A stretch of DNA of 15,303 nucleotides from DATDMG01 sp036518955 (GCA_036518955.1 DATDMG010000517.1:1-15303); one strand, 5' to 3'; numbered from the stretch's first letter, positions 1 to 7,869 are shown. The notes: generated by a model not told the origin, from the letters alone. A program made the numbers and translations.

Positions 1-27
1 GGAGGATATCCGGGAGTGGCCGCCGGC

Positions 28-47
28 GTAACTTCTAGTTACACTAG
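28..47. promoter_or_regulatory. Nested inverted repeats over a -10-like element (candidate repressor operator)
   Basis: Two overlapping inverted repeats lie in an AT-richer patch upstream of the acyl-CoA dehydrogenase operon. They are GTAAC-N5-GTTAC (28-42) and CTAGT-TAC-ACTAG (35-47). A TANNNT hexamer, TACACT (40-45), sits inside the second repeat and would serve as a -10 element, giving a leader of roughly 110 nt before the ATG at 165. I see no clear -35 hexamer. A palindrome over the promoter suits a dimeric repressor. TetR-family regulators often control acyl-CoA operons, but no regulator gene is visible here, so the assignment is inference. No gene is supported in 1-164. Confidence 0.4.
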
Positions 48-164
48 TGGTTTCAGGGGCTGTCGCCCCCACCGGTTCAGCTCCTGACCGCCTCCGCCCG
101 GGCGGCAGGCCAGGCCGTGCCCGACCAAGGCCGGCCCGACACTGTGCTCGCAGGAGGCCCATAG

Positions 165-1625
165 ATGAGCATCACTCCCGCGCGTGCCAGCCTGCCCAGG
201 CCGGCGCACGGTCCGTACGGGTCGGGCATGCGCCCGACGACCGCCCAGGGCGCCAGGACGCCGGCCGCCCCGGCCGGATCCTTCCCCGTGCCCCGGGATC
301 CGATGGCCTGGGGGCTCGCGCTGATCAACCGGCTCGCCGGCTCGAGGCGGCTGGACCGCCTCGGCCTGCGGCCCCGCGCCGAACGCGCCGCCTACCACGC
401 CACCCGGACCGGGATGGGGACGGCCGCCGCCATCTCGCGCACGTTCGCGGCGGCGACGAAGCTGACCGGGCCGCAGCGACCGGCGAGCGCGCCGCGTGCC
501 GACCTCTTCGACCTCACCCCGACCGAGGACCAGCGGATGCTGGTCGACGTCGTCCGGCAGTTCGCCGACGAGCAGGTGCGGCCGGTCGCGGACGCCGCGG
601 ATCGCGCCTCGAAGGCCCCGGACGAGATCCTTGCCACCGCCGTCGAGCTCGGGATCTGGCAGGTCGCGGTACCCCAGTCGCTCGGTGGGTTCAGTGAGCA
701 CCGCTCGCCGGTGACCGGCGTCCTCGTCACGGAGGCGCTGGCCACCGGCGACCTCGGCCTGGCCGTCGCGCTCCTCGCGCCCGGCGCGGTCAGCACCGCG
801 CTCAGCCTGTGGGGGGACGCCGACCAGCAGGCCACCTACCTGCCGTCGTTCCTGGGCAACGCCCCGCCGCGCGCGGCGCTCGCCGTCCTCGAGCCGCGGC
901 CGCTCTTCGACCCGTTCCGGCTGGAGACGCGGGCGGTGCGGCAGGGCGACGACTACGTCCTGAACGGCGTGAAGTCGCTGGTCCCGGCCGCCGCCTGGGC
1001 TGAGCTGTTCCTCGTGGCGGCCGTCCTGGACGACGCGTCCGTGATCGGTGGTGACCCCGTCCCGGCCCTCTTCGTGGTGGAGTCGGGGACGCCGGGCCTC
1101 ACGGTCCGGCCCGAGCCCGCGATGGGTCTGCGGGCCGCTGAGACCGCGCAGCTGGGGCTGGGCGGCGTCCGGCTGCCGGCCGCCGCGCGCCTCGGCGGGC
1201 CGGACGGTGACCCGGGCGCCTACGCCGACTGCATCCGGCTCTCCCGGCTGGGCTGGTGCGCCCTCGCGATCGGCGCCGGCCAGGCCGTGCTCGACTACGT
1301 GATCCCCTACGTCAACGACCGGGAGGCCTTCGGCGAGCCGATCAGCCACCGGCAGGGGGTGGCGTTCATGGTCGCCGACCTGGCGACCGAGCTCGACGGG
1401 ATGCGCCTGGCCACCTACCGCGCCGCGGCGCGCGCCGAGCAGGGGCTGGACTTCGCCCGGGAGACCGCCCTCGCGCGCCGGCTGTGCGGCGACTACGGCG
1501 CCGCCATCGGCAGCGACGGCATCCAGCTGCTCGGCGGCCACGGGTACGTCCGGGATCACCCGGTCGAGCGCTGGTACCGCGACCTGCGGGCCGTCGGCCT
1601 GATGGAAGGCGTCGTCCTGGTCTGA
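165..1625 (+). CDS. Acyl-CoA dehydrogenase-like protein with long N-terminal extension
   Basis: This 486-residue protein belongs to the acyl-CoA dehydrogenase flavoprotein family, about 100 residues longer than the usual 380-400. The extra N-terminal part (about 1-110) is Ala/Pro/Arg-rich, and the dehydrogenase fold begins near 'FDLTPTEDQRM'. The C-terminal half keeps REAFGEPISHRQ, LLGGHGYVRDHPVERWYRDLR and a Glu-Gly pair (Glu481) at the catalytic-base position. The chain stops five residues later, so the usual C-terminal helix is missing. The middle domain is degenerate: where family members carry a TEPxxGSD flavin-contact motif, this one reads LEPRPLFDPF. It may therefore be the divergent partner of the next gene, as in the heteromeric FadE pairs of actinobacteria (inference). 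The ATG start is set by AGGAGG at 152-157, 7 nt upstream. It is the first gene of an apparent three-gene operon. Substrate unknown. Confidence 0.85.
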   Translation: MSITPARASLPRPAHGPYGSGMRPTTAQGARTPAAPAGSFPVPRDPMAWGLALINRLAGSRRLDRLGLRPRAERAAYHATRTGMGTAAAISRTFAAATKLTGPQRPASAPRADLFDLTPTEDQRMLVDVVRQFADEQVRPVADAADRASKAPDEILATAVELGIWQVAVPQSLGGFSEHRSPVTGVLVTEALATGDLGLAVALLAPGAVSTALSLWGDADQQATYLPSFLGNAPPRAALAVLEPRPLFDPFRLETRAVRQGDDYVLNGVKSLVPAAAWAELFLVAAVLDDASVIGGDPVPALFVVESGTPGLTVRPEPAMGLRAAETAQLGLGGVRLPAAARLGGPDGDPGAYADCIRLSRLGWCALAIGAGQAVLDYVIPYVNDREAFGEPISHRQGVAFMVADLATELDGMRLATYRAAARAEQGLDFARETALARRLCGDYGAAIGSDGIQLLGGHGYVRDHPVERWYRDLRAVGLMEGVVLV

Positions 1626-1678
1626 CCCGCACGCCTGCCCCGCCGCCCCCGACCGTTACCGCACCTGAGGAGTACCAC

Positions 1679-2890
1679 GTGATCAACCTGGAAGTGCCGC
1701 GCAAGTTCGCGCCGGTGATCCGGCAGGCGCGGGCGGTGGCCACCGAGGTCTTCCGGCCCAACTCCCGCGCCTACGACACCGCGGAGCACGAGCGGCCGAA
1801 GGAGCTGGACATGCTGGCAGCCGTCATCGACGGCGTGAACGACGCCGGGCAGGGCACGAGCGGCGCGGCTCGCGTCCGCCGTCCGGAGGGCTCGGGCGCC
1901 GCCGCCGGGGTGAAGAACGGCACGAACATGTCGACCGTCCTGTCCATCATCGAGTGTTGCTGGGGGGACGTCGGGCTGTTGCTCGCGCTGCCCCGGCAGG
2001 GTCTGGGCAACGCCGCGGTGGCCTCGGTGGCCAACGACGAGCAACTGGCGCGCTTCGGCCACCTGTGGGCCGCGATGGCCATCACCGAGCCGGAGTGCGG
2101 GTCCGATTCGGCGGCGATCCGGACCACCGCCGTCCTCGACGGGGACCACTACGTCCTCAACGGCGAGAAGATCTTCGTCACCGCGGGGGAGCGGGCCGAG
2201 GCGGTGGTGGTCTGGGCCACCCTCGATCCCGGTCTGGGGCGTGCGGCGATCAAGTCCTTCCTGGTCGAGAAGGGTACGCCGGGCTTCCGGGTGGTCCGGC
2301 TGGAGGACAAGCTGGGGATCCGCGCGTCCGACACCGCGACGCTTCATCTCCACGACGTCCGGGTGCCCAGGGAGAACCTGCTCGGCAGCCCCGAGATCGA
2401 CCCCGGGCGCAGCTTCGCCGGGGTGATGCAGACGTTCGACAACACCCGGCCGCTCGTGGCCGGGATGGCCGTGGGAGTCGCCCGGGCCGCCCTGGACGAG
2501 ACCCGGCAGCTGCTCACCGGGGCCGGGATCGAGATCGACTACGACCGGCCGGCGGCGGTGCAGCCGGCCGCCGCGGCCGCCTTCCTGGAGGCGGAGGCCG
2601 ACTACGAGGCCGCCTACCTGCTCACTCTCCGCGCTGCCTGGATGGCGGACAACGGGAAGCCGAACTCGCTGGAGGCCTCGATGGCCAAGGCCAAGGCCGG
2701 CCGGATGGCGACGGCGGTCACCCTGCGCTGCGTCGCCCTGGCCGGCAGCGTGGGCTACACCGAGGACCTGCTGCTGGAGAAGTGGGCGCGGGACGCGAAG
2801 ATCCTGGACATCTTCGAGGGCACTCAGCAGATCCAGAAGCTGATCATCGCGCGGCGGCTCCTCGGCAAGTCGTCCCAGGAACTGCGCTGA
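1679..2890 (+). CDS. Acyl-CoA dehydrogenase (canonical)
   Basis: A 403-residue FAD-dependent acyl-CoA dehydrogenase that would introduce the alpha-beta double bond into an acyl-CoA. Visible family motifs are AMAITEPECGSDSAAI (flavin/substrate contacts), LNGEKIFVTAGERA, KLGIRASDT, and the C-terminal KILDIFEGTQQIQKLIIARRLL with the catalytic-base Glu at residue 380. Length and motif order are normal. I place the start at GTG 1679 because GAGGAG lies at 1667-1672, 6 nt upstream, and the N-terminus VINLEVPRKFAPVIRQ fits the alpha-helical domain. The reading frame stays open further upstream only as a shadow of the previous gene. It follows that dehydrogenase by 53 nt and ends 1 nt before the synthetase gene, so all three are probably co-transcribed. 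It has the complete motif set that the first dehydrogenase lacks. Substrate chain length cannot be read from the sequence. Confidence 0.92.
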   Translation: MINLEVPRKFAPVIRQARAVATEVFRPNSRAYDTAEHERPKELDMLAAVIDGVNDAGQGTSGAARVRRPEGSGAAAGVKNGTNMSTVLSIIECCWGDVGLLLALPRQGLGNAAVASVANDEQLARFGHLWAAMAITEPECGSDSAAIRTTAVLDGDHYVLNGEKIFVTAGERAEAVVVWATLDPGLGRAAIKSFLVEKGTPGFRVVRLEDKLGIRASDTATLHLHDVRVPRENLLGSPEIDPGRSFAGVMQTFDNTRPLVAGMAVGVARAALDETRQLLTGAGIEIDYDRPAAVQPAAAAAFLEAEADYEAAYLLTLRAAWMADNGKPNSLEASMAKAKAGRMATAVTLRCVALAGSVGYTEDLLLEKWARDAKILDIFEGTQQIQKLIIARRLLGKSSQELR

Positions 2891-2891
2891 C

Positions 2892-4514
2892 GTGGTGGCC
2901 TCGAAGATCGACCGGCGGGCCCTGCTGGCCCGCGAGCTCGGGGTGCTGTTCCGGGCCGGGGTGCTCGCGCCGACCGCGCCGCCCGTCGCCATCCGGCAGC
3001 TGCTGCAGCTGAAGCGCTACGGTCCGACCCTCGGTGGTGCCTACTCCGTCGCGGCGCACCGGGCGCCGTGGCGGTGCGCCGTGGCGGACGAGACCTGCAG
3101 CCGCACCTTCGCCGAGCTGGACGAGCGGGTGCGTGCCGTGGTGCGTGGCCTGGTGGCGCGCGGGATCGGCCCGCACGACACGGTGGCCGTGCTGGGCCGC
3201 AACAGCGTCCCGTTCGTCGAGGCGCTGGTGGCCGCCTCCCGGCTGGGATCGGACGCCGTGCTGCTGAGCACGTTCCTGTCACCGGGCCAGACCCGCGACG
3301 TCCTCCTCCGGGAGCGGTGCCGCGTCGTGTTCGCCGACCCGGAGCTGCTGCCGCTCCTGGAGCACCGGCCGGAGGGCGTGCTCGTCGTCGCCCTCCGGTC
3401 GGGGACCGCCGTCACCGCGGCCGGGTACCTGACCCTGGACGCTCTGATGGCGGACGGCGACGACCCGAGGCCGTCCGGGCGGCGGGGTCGGCTCGTCGTC
3501 CTGACGTCGGGCACGACCGGAACGCCGAAGGGCGCCCGCCGGCCCGCGCCGTCGAGCCTCGGCCCGGCCGCGGCGGTGCTGTCGCGACTGCGGCTCACCT
3601 CACGGGACACCATCATGATCTCGTCGCCGCTGTTCCACACCTGGGGGCTCGGCATGCTCCAGATCGCGTCCGCCCTCACCGCCACGGTGGTGGTCCGGGA
3701 GCGGGCCGACCCGGAGGTGGTGCTCGACGCGATCTCCCGGACCCGGGCCACCGCGCTGATCGCCGTCCCCGTGATCCTGGAGCGGGTGCTGCACCTGCCC
3801 GGCGACGTCCGGGCCGGGTACGACGTCTCGAGGCTGCGGGCGGTCGCGAGCAGCGGGTCCGCCCTCGGCGCGGCGCTGGCGAGGGAGTTCCAGGACGAGT
3901 TCGGCGACGTGCTGTACAACGTCTACGGCTCGACCGAGATCAGCTGGGCCACGATCGCCACCCCGGCAGACCTGCGGGTCGCCCCGGGAACTGCCGGACG
4001 ACCGCCGCTGGGGACCCGGCTGGAGATCGTGGACGACGCCGGCCGGCCGGTGGGGCGCGGGACGGTGGGCCGCATCTTCGTCGGCCACGAGCTGCTCTTC
4101 GAGGGGTACACGGCCGCGCCCGGCACGGAGCGGCTTCACGGACTGATGGCGACCGGTGACCGTGGCTACCTCGACCCCGACGGTCGGCTCATGGTGGTCG
4201 GCCGCGAGGACGACCTGGTGATCAGCGGCGCGGAGAAGATCTACCCGCGCGAGGTCGAGGAAGTGATCCTCGCGCTGCCCGAGGTCCGGGAGGTCGTCGT
4301 CACCGGCCGGCCGGACCCGGAGATGGGGCAGCGGCTCGTGGCGTTCGTCGTCCGCCACGAGGGCGCCGGCCTCACCGTCGAGGACGTGCAGAACCACGTC
4401 CGGGGGCGGCTCGCGCGGTTCGCCGTGCCCCGCGCGGTCACCTTCCTGGACGAGCTGCCCCGGACGCCGACCGGCAAGGTCGTGCCGCGGCTGCTGCCGG
4501 GGGGCCAGGGGTGA
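2892..4514 (+). CDS. Acyl-CoA synthetase (AMP-binding, FadD2/FadD12-like)
   Basis: A 540-residue adenylate-forming ligase. It would activate a carboxylic acid with ATP to an acyl-adenylate and then to the CoA thioester. Core motifs appear in order: LTSGTTGTPKG phosphate loop (about residue 203), VYGSTE (about 345), TGDRGYLDPDGRLMVVGREDD (about 420), GAEKIYPREVEEVI hinge/C-domain, and PRTPTGKV with the adenylation Lys at 529. The N-terminus (LFRAGVLAPTAPPVAIRQLLQLKRYGPT) resembles the FadD2/FadD12 type of mycobacteria, from memory. Start GTG 2892 lies 1 nt after the upstream stop; an adjacent GTG at 2895 is equally possible, and there is no strong ribosome-binding site, consistent with translational coupling. 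It presumably feeds the two dehydrogenases. The acid activated is unknown. Confidence 0.9.
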   Translation: MVASKIDRRALLARELGVLFRAGVLAPTAPPVAIRQLLQLKRYGPTLGGAYSVAAHRAPWRCAVADETCSRTFAELDERVRAVVRGLVARGIGPHDTVAVLGRNSVPFVEALVAASRLGSDAVLLSTFLSPGQTRDVLLRERCRVVFADPELLPLLEHRPEGVLVVALRSGTAVTAAGYLTLDALMADGDDPRPSGRRGRLVVLTSGTTGTPKGARRPAPSSLGPAAAVLSRLRLTSRDTIMISSPLFHTWGLGMLQIASALTATVVVRERADPEVVLDAISRTRATALIAVPVILERVLHLPGDVRAGYDVSRLRAVASSGSALGAALAREFQDEFGDVLYNVYGSTEISWATIATPADLRVAPGTAGRPPLGTRLEIVDDAGRPVGRGTVGRIFVGHELLFEGYTAAPGTERLHGLMATGDRGYLDPDGRLMVVGREDDLVISGAEKIYPREVEEVILALPEVREVVVTGRPDPEMGQRLVAFVVRHEGAGLTVEDVQNHVRGRLARFAVPRAVTFLDELPRTPTGKVVPRLLPGGQG

Positions 4515-4552
4515 CGCCGAGGTCGGTCGCGAGCGGCAGGACCGTGCCCGCG

Positions 4553-4558
4553 TACAGT
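4553..4558 (+). promoter_or_regulatory. -10 element (TACAGT) for a probable leaderless metA transcript
   Basis: TACAGT matches the actinobacterial TANNNT -10 consensus and ends 6 nt before the GTG at 4565, so transcription could begin at or next to that codon. No Shine-Dalgarno sequence precedes it. A -35 element is not convincing. The motif lies just past the end of the acyl-CoA synthetase gene, giving metA its own promoter. Confidence 0.45.
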
Positions 4559-4564
4559 GCGGGG

Positions 4565-5509
4565 GTGCCCGTCATCATCCCTGCCGCCCTCCCGGCGCGC
4601 GGCACCCTGGAGTCCGAGAACGTCTTCGTGATGACTGCCGGCCGAGCCGGGCACCAGGACATCCGCCCGCTGCGGATCGCGATCGTCAACCTGATGCCGA
4701 CGAAGATCAATACTGAGACCCAGCTCCTCCGGCTGCTCGGCAGTACCCCGCTGCAGGTCGAGATCACGCTGCTCCGGATGGGCTCGCACGAGGCGCGGAA
4801 CACCAGTTCGCTGCACCTGGAGTCGTTCTACGCGACCTTCGACGAGGTCCGCGCGGAGAAGTTCGACGGCCTGGTGGTGACCGGCGCCCCGGTCGAGCTG
4901 CTGCCGTTCGAGGAGGTCGACTACTGGCCCGAGCTGTGCGAGGTGCTCGACTGGAGCCGGGAGCACGTCTTCGCCGCGCTCTACGTGTGCTGGGGAGCAC
5001 AGGCGGCGCTCTACCGACATCACGGGATCAAGAAGTATCCGCTCGCCGAGAAGATGTTCGGGGTGTTCCCGCACCGGGTCGTCGAGCCCGACGCCCACCA
5101 CGCGATCCTGGCCGGGTTCGACGAGACGTTCCTGGCCGTGCACTCCCGGCACACCGAGGTGCGGGCCGACGACGTCCGGGCGGCCGCCGGCCTGGACCTG
5201 CTCGCCGACTCCGACGAGGCGGGTGTCTACCTGGTGGCCAGCGTGGACGGCCGACAACTGTACGTCACCGGCCATCCGGAGTATGATCGGTTCACCCTGG
5301 GCTCCGAGTACGACCGGGACCTCGCCGCCGGTCTCGACATCGCCGTCCCGCAGAACTACTTCCCCGGCGACGACCCGGGCCGGCGGCCGGTCATGAGCTG
5401 GCGCTCGCATGCTTACCTGCTGTACGCCAACTGGCTGAATCACTGCGTCTACCAGCGCACGCCGTACAGCCTGCAGGCGATTCCCAGGGAACCGTCGCCG
5501 CAGGAGTAA
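4565..5509 (+). CDS. metA: Homoserine O-acetyltransferase, MetA family
   Basis: A 314-residue cytoplasmic MetA-family enzyme that acylates the hydroxyl of L-homoserine at the start of methionine synthesis. From GTG 4565 the N-terminus VPVIIPAALPARGTLESENVFVM matches MetA, and the catalytic Cys falls at residue 142 (LYVCWGAQ), as in E. coli. The His/Glu pair is at 237/239 (TGHPEYD), two residues beyond the E. coli numbering. Residue 111 is Glu (GAPVELLPFEEV). In characterised MetA enzymes Glu111 goes with acetyl-CoA and Gly111 with succinyl-CoA, so I predict an acetyltransferase despite the MetA fold. An earlier GTG at 4511 overlaps the synthetase stop as GTGA and would add 18 residues not expected for the family; the numbering match favours 4565. 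Initiation is probably leaderless. Confidence 0.93.
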   Translation: MPVIIPAALPARGTLESENVFVMTAGRAGHQDIRPLRIAIVNLMPTKINTETQLLRLLGSTPLQVEITLLRMGSHEARNTSSLHLESFYATFDEVRAEKFDGLVVTGAPVELLPFEEVDYWPELCEVLDWSREHVFAALYVCWGAQAALYRHHGIKKYPLAEKMFGVFPHRVVEPDAHHAILAGFDETFLAVHSRHTEVRADDVRAAAGLDLLADSDEAGVYLVASVDGRQLYVTGHPEYDRFTLGSEYDRDLAAGLDIAVPQNYFPGDDPGRRPVMSWRSHAYLLYANWLNHCVYQRTPYSLQAIPREPSPQE

Positions 5510-5528
5510 CGTCGCACCGACGTCTCGA

Positions 5529-5547
5529 CTGCCGCCCCGGCCGGCAG
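5529..5547 (+). terminator. Short GC hairpin after metA (possible terminator)
   Basis: CTGCCG and CGGCAG form a perfect 6-bp stem around a 7-nt loop, starting 20 nt after the metA stop. There is no T tract, which is common for high-GC actinobacterial terminators but weakens the call. The 5510-5646 spacer also has an AT-richer patch near 5580-5607 that could hold a promoter for the next gene, but no clear -10 hexamer is seen there. Confidence 0.35.
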
Positions 5548-5646
5548 CCGAGCGTGCCCGACGATCGCCGGGAACGACGACATTGCGGTAAGCATTATCC
5601 CTATCAGGCCGGACGTACCGGCCGCACGCAGACGCAGGAGGGGCTG

Positions 5647-6453
5647 ATGGAGAGCCGGAACCCGGTCTTCAACAGCAATAAGGAGTTCCAGCGCGGAGGC
5701 TACGCCACGTTCCGGTCGGACGGGCCGAGCGTCGCCGACCTGGAAGGGATGTACCGGGCCCCGTCCGCGACGTCGGCACAGACGGGCCGGATGACCCTGG
5801 ACGACGTCGTCGTCCGGACCGCCTCGCTCTTCGGTGTGCTGCTGGTGACGGCCGGTGCCACGTACCTGGTCGTCAAACCGGCGCTGCTGCCGGTGCTGGG
5901 GGCCATGCTGGTGGGCCTGGTGCTGGCGCTCGTCGCGCAGTTCAACCGCCGGCCACGACCGGTGGTGATGCTGGCCTACGCGGCGTTCGAGGGCGTCTTC
6001 ATCGGCGGGATCAGCTACTGGTATTCCCTGGCCTACGGCAACGACCTCGTCCCGCAGGCCGTCCTCGGTACGCTCGCCGCGTTCGGGGCGATGCTCGCGC
6101 TCTACACGACGGGCATCATCCGCAACAGCCCGAAGTTCACCCGCGGCCTCCTGATCGCCGGAGTCGGCTACCTCGCGTTCGGGCTGCTGAACCTGCTGCT
6201 CGCGGGGTTCCACGTCGGTGGGTACCACAGCGTCTACAGCGGCGGCGGGCTGCTCGCGATCGCGATCAGCGGGTTCGGGGTCGCGCTGGCGTCGCTGTTC
6301 CTCGTGCTGGACTTCGACTACGTGGAGCAGGGGATCCGCAACGGGCTGCCCCGCGAGTACGCCTGGACGGCGGCGTTCGGCCTCATCGTGACCCTGGTCT
6401 GGCTCTACCTGGAGATCCTCCGACTGCTCGCCATCCTGCGCGGCAACGACTGA
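5647..6453 (+). CDS. Bax inhibitor-1/YccA-family membrane protein
   Basis: A 268-residue integral membrane protein of the Bax inhibitor-1 (TMBIM/YccA) family. After a soluble N-terminus of about 60 residues (SRNPVFNSNKEFQRGGYATF, typical of actinobacterial members) come about seven hydrophobic segments. Near the end is LFLVLDFDYVEQGIRNGLPREY, the acidic stretch before the last helix, then WTAAFGLIVTLVWLYLEILRLLA. Relatives form proton- or calcium-sensitive membrane channels, or act in membrane-protein quality control (YccA with FtsH); the role in actinobacteria is not established. Start ATG 5647 is fixed by AGGAGG at 5636-5641, 5 nt upstream; the open frame before it is not part of the family. 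It sits between two sulfur-metabolism genes with spacers on both sides and is probably an independent unit. Confidence 0.9.
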   Translation: MESRNPVFNSNKEFQRGGYATFRSDGPSVADLEGMYRAPSATSAQTGRMTLDDVVVRTASLFGVLLVTAGATYLVVKPALLPVLGAMLVGLVLALVAQFNRRPRPVVMLAYAAFEGVFIGGISYWYSLAYGNDLVPQAVLGTLAAFGAMLALYTTGIIRNSPKFTRGLLIAGVGYLAFGLLNLLLAGFHVGGYHSVYSGGGLLAIAISGFGVALASLFLVLDFDYVEQGIRNGLPREYAWTAAFGLIVTLVWLYLEILRLLAILRGND

Positions 6454-6466
6454 CGTGGCTGCTGCC

Positions 6467-6512
6467 CCGGCCGGACGGGGGGTCGCTGCGACCGCGGGCC
6501 CCTGTCGGCCGG
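6467..6512 (+). terminator. Compound GC hairpin after the Bax inhibitor-1 gene (terminator candidate)
   Basis: An outer stem pairs CCGGCCG (6467-6473) with CGGCCGG (6506-6512), and GGGG (6477-6480) with CCCC (6499-6502) across a 3x3 internal loop. Inside lies a small hairpin, GGTCG-CTG-CGACC (6481-6493). It starts 13 nt after the stop codon and lacks a T tract. Position and stability suit a Rho-independent-like terminator separating this gene from cysC. Confidence 0.5.
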
Positions 6513-6547
6513 GCGGCGCCGCCGGGTCCACCTGCCCTCCCGTTCGG

Positions 6548-6553
6548 TACGGT
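6548..6553 (+). promoter_or_regulatory. -10-like element (TACGGT) immediately upstream of cysC
   Basis: TACGGT fits TANNNT and lies 8 nt before GTG 6562 and 11 nt before ATG 6565. No ribosome-binding site is visible, so the message may be leaderless or nearly so. No clear -35 element is seen. Confidence 0.35.
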
Positions 6554-6564
6554 TGCCGCTCGTG

Positions 6565-7869
6565 ATGCCCACGGTGGTGCGGTGGCACCCGCCGCACGCG
6601 GTGCTCGAGCTCGTCGAGCTCGTCCTGGACGGCGCTCTGCCGCCCTTGCCCGAGCTCTTGGGTCTGCTCCAGGTCACGGACCTCGGCGAGTTGGCCGCGC
6701 GCGCGGCACCTGGCACGGCCGCACCGCCTGGCACGGCCGCACCGCCGGTAGCAGCCCGGAACGGCGGCCCCGTCCTCCTCGAGGACTCCGAGGGGACGCC
6801 CGTGGCGAGGCTGGAGGGCGGGTTGCTCCGGCCGGAACGGCCGTTCACGCACGCGCCGCTGCGGAGCCATCGGCGCCGGCCGGGCGAGCCGGTTCCCGTG
6901 CCCGGCGGCTGGCTCACCGGACCGTCGCTGGTGGCCGTCGTCCGCGGTCTGCCCGTCACCGCCGAGGTGGAAGCCACCGTCGCGGAGGCCCGCAGGGGTG
7001 GGCTGGCCTTGCTCTGGCTGGTCGTCGTCGGGTCGGGCCGCGGTCCGCTGTCTCCCGAGGCTGCCTGGCGGGCCGCGTCGTCCCTGGTCGAGCGGGCGAG
7101 GCGGAGCGGGGTGCCGGCCGCCGCCGTCCCGGTCGCCGTGCCGCTGCTGCCGGTCGACGGCGCCCCGGGCGAGGGTGATCCGCTGCCGGCCCGGGTCGCG
7201 GCGGCCTGGGCCCAACGCCTGGGTGGGGGCACCCGGCTGCTGGCGGACGCCGTCGAGCCGGCCTTCGCGGGCGAGCTCACCCGCGGCGCCGCGGCGCCGG
7301 CGGGCCGCGGCGTCACGGTCTTCTTCACCGGGCTGTCCGGCTCCGGCAAGTCCACCGTCGCGAGGGCGCTGGCGGCGCGGGTCGAGGAGGCGGGCCACCG
7401 TCGGGTGACGCTCCTGGACGGCGACGAGGTGCGCCGGCTGCTCTCGGCCGGCCTCGGTTTCAGCCGGGAGGACCGTGATCTGAACATCCGCCGGGTCGGG
7501 TTCGTCGCGGCGGAGGTGACGCGGCACGGCGGGTTGGCGATCTGCGCGCCGATCGCGCCGTTCGCTGCGGTCCGCGGGCAGGTGCGGGCCATGGTCGAGG
7601 AGGCCGGCGGCGACCTCGTGCTGGTCCACGTGGCGACTCCGCTCGAGGAGTGCGAGCGCCGGGATCGCAAGGGGCTGTACGCCCGGGCCCGGCGGGGGGA
7701 GGTCGCGGACTTCACCGGCATCTCGTCTCCGTACGAGCCCCCGACCGACGCCGACCTGCGCCTGGACACCACGGGTCGCGACGTCGCCGAATGCGTTCAC
7801 GCGGTGTGGGCCCTGCTCAGGGAGCGGGGCCACCTCCCACAAATGGACCTGGACAGGGCCATTGACTGA
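6565..7869 (+). CDS. cysC: Adenylylsulfate (APS) kinase with degenerate ATP-sulfurylase-like N-terminal region
   Basis: A 434-residue protein whose C-terminal 180 residues are an APS kinase, which uses ATP to phosphorylate adenylyl sulfate to PAPS. Visible are the P-loop GLSGSGKST (256-264), LLDGDEVRRLL, FSREDRDLNIRRVGFVA, and the lid KGLYARARRGEVADFTGISSPYEPP. The first 245 residues are not kinase. LEDSEGTPVARLEGGLL and the following ERPFTHAPLRSH resemble the PUA-like N-domain of ATP sulfurylase. A stretch around VRGLPVTAEVEATVAEA...LLWLVVVG recalls the sulfurylase core but lacks recognisable QxRN and HxxH motifs, so this half is probably non-catalytic (inference). Start choice is uncertain: TTG 6553, GTG 6562 and ATG 6565 are in frame with no ribosome-binding site. 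No cysD/cysN or sat gene is in the window. Confidence 0.85.
   Translation: MPTVVRWHPPHAVLELVELVLDGALPPLPELLGLLQVTDLGELAARAAPGTAAPPGTAAPPVAARNGGPVLLEDSEGTPVARLEGGLLRPERPFTHAPLRSHRRRPGEPVPVPGGWLTGPSLVAVVRGLPVTAEVEATVAEARRGGLALLWLVVVGSGRGPLSPEAAWRAASSLVERARRSGVPAAAVPVAVPLLPVDGAPGEGDPLPARVAAAWAQRLGGGTRLLADAVEPAFAGELTRGAAAPAGRGVTVFFTGLSGSGKSTVARALAARVEEAGHRRVTLLDGDEVRRLLSAGLGFSREDRDLNIRRVGFVAAEVTRHGGLAICAPIAPFAAVRGQVRAMVEEAGGDLVLVHVATPLEECERRDRKGLYARARRGEVADFTGISSPYEPPTDADLRLDTTGRDVAECVHAVWALLRERGHLPQMDLDRAID
6709..6744 (+). repeat. Perfect 18-bp tandem duplication in cysC
   Basis: The 18-bp unit CCTGGCACGGCCGCACCG occurs twice back to back (6709-6726 and 6727-6744). It keeps the frame and encodes a repeated six-residue Pro-Gly-Thr-Ala-Ala-Pro type linker in the poorly conserved N-terminal part of the protein. 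It looks like a recent slippage duplication. Confidence 0.9.

Noticed and set aside
39..1559. Long open frame on the minus strand opposite the first acyl-CoA dehydrogenase
   Set aside because: It is the high-GC antisense shadow of a clear + strand gene; its translation is Arg/Gly/Pro-rich without family motifs.
5571..5610. GGAAC plus AT-rich patch as an ECF-sigma promoter for the Bax inhibitor-1 gene
   Set aside because: A GGAAC is present at 5570-5574 but no matching -10 at a convincing spacing, so I did not list it as a feature.
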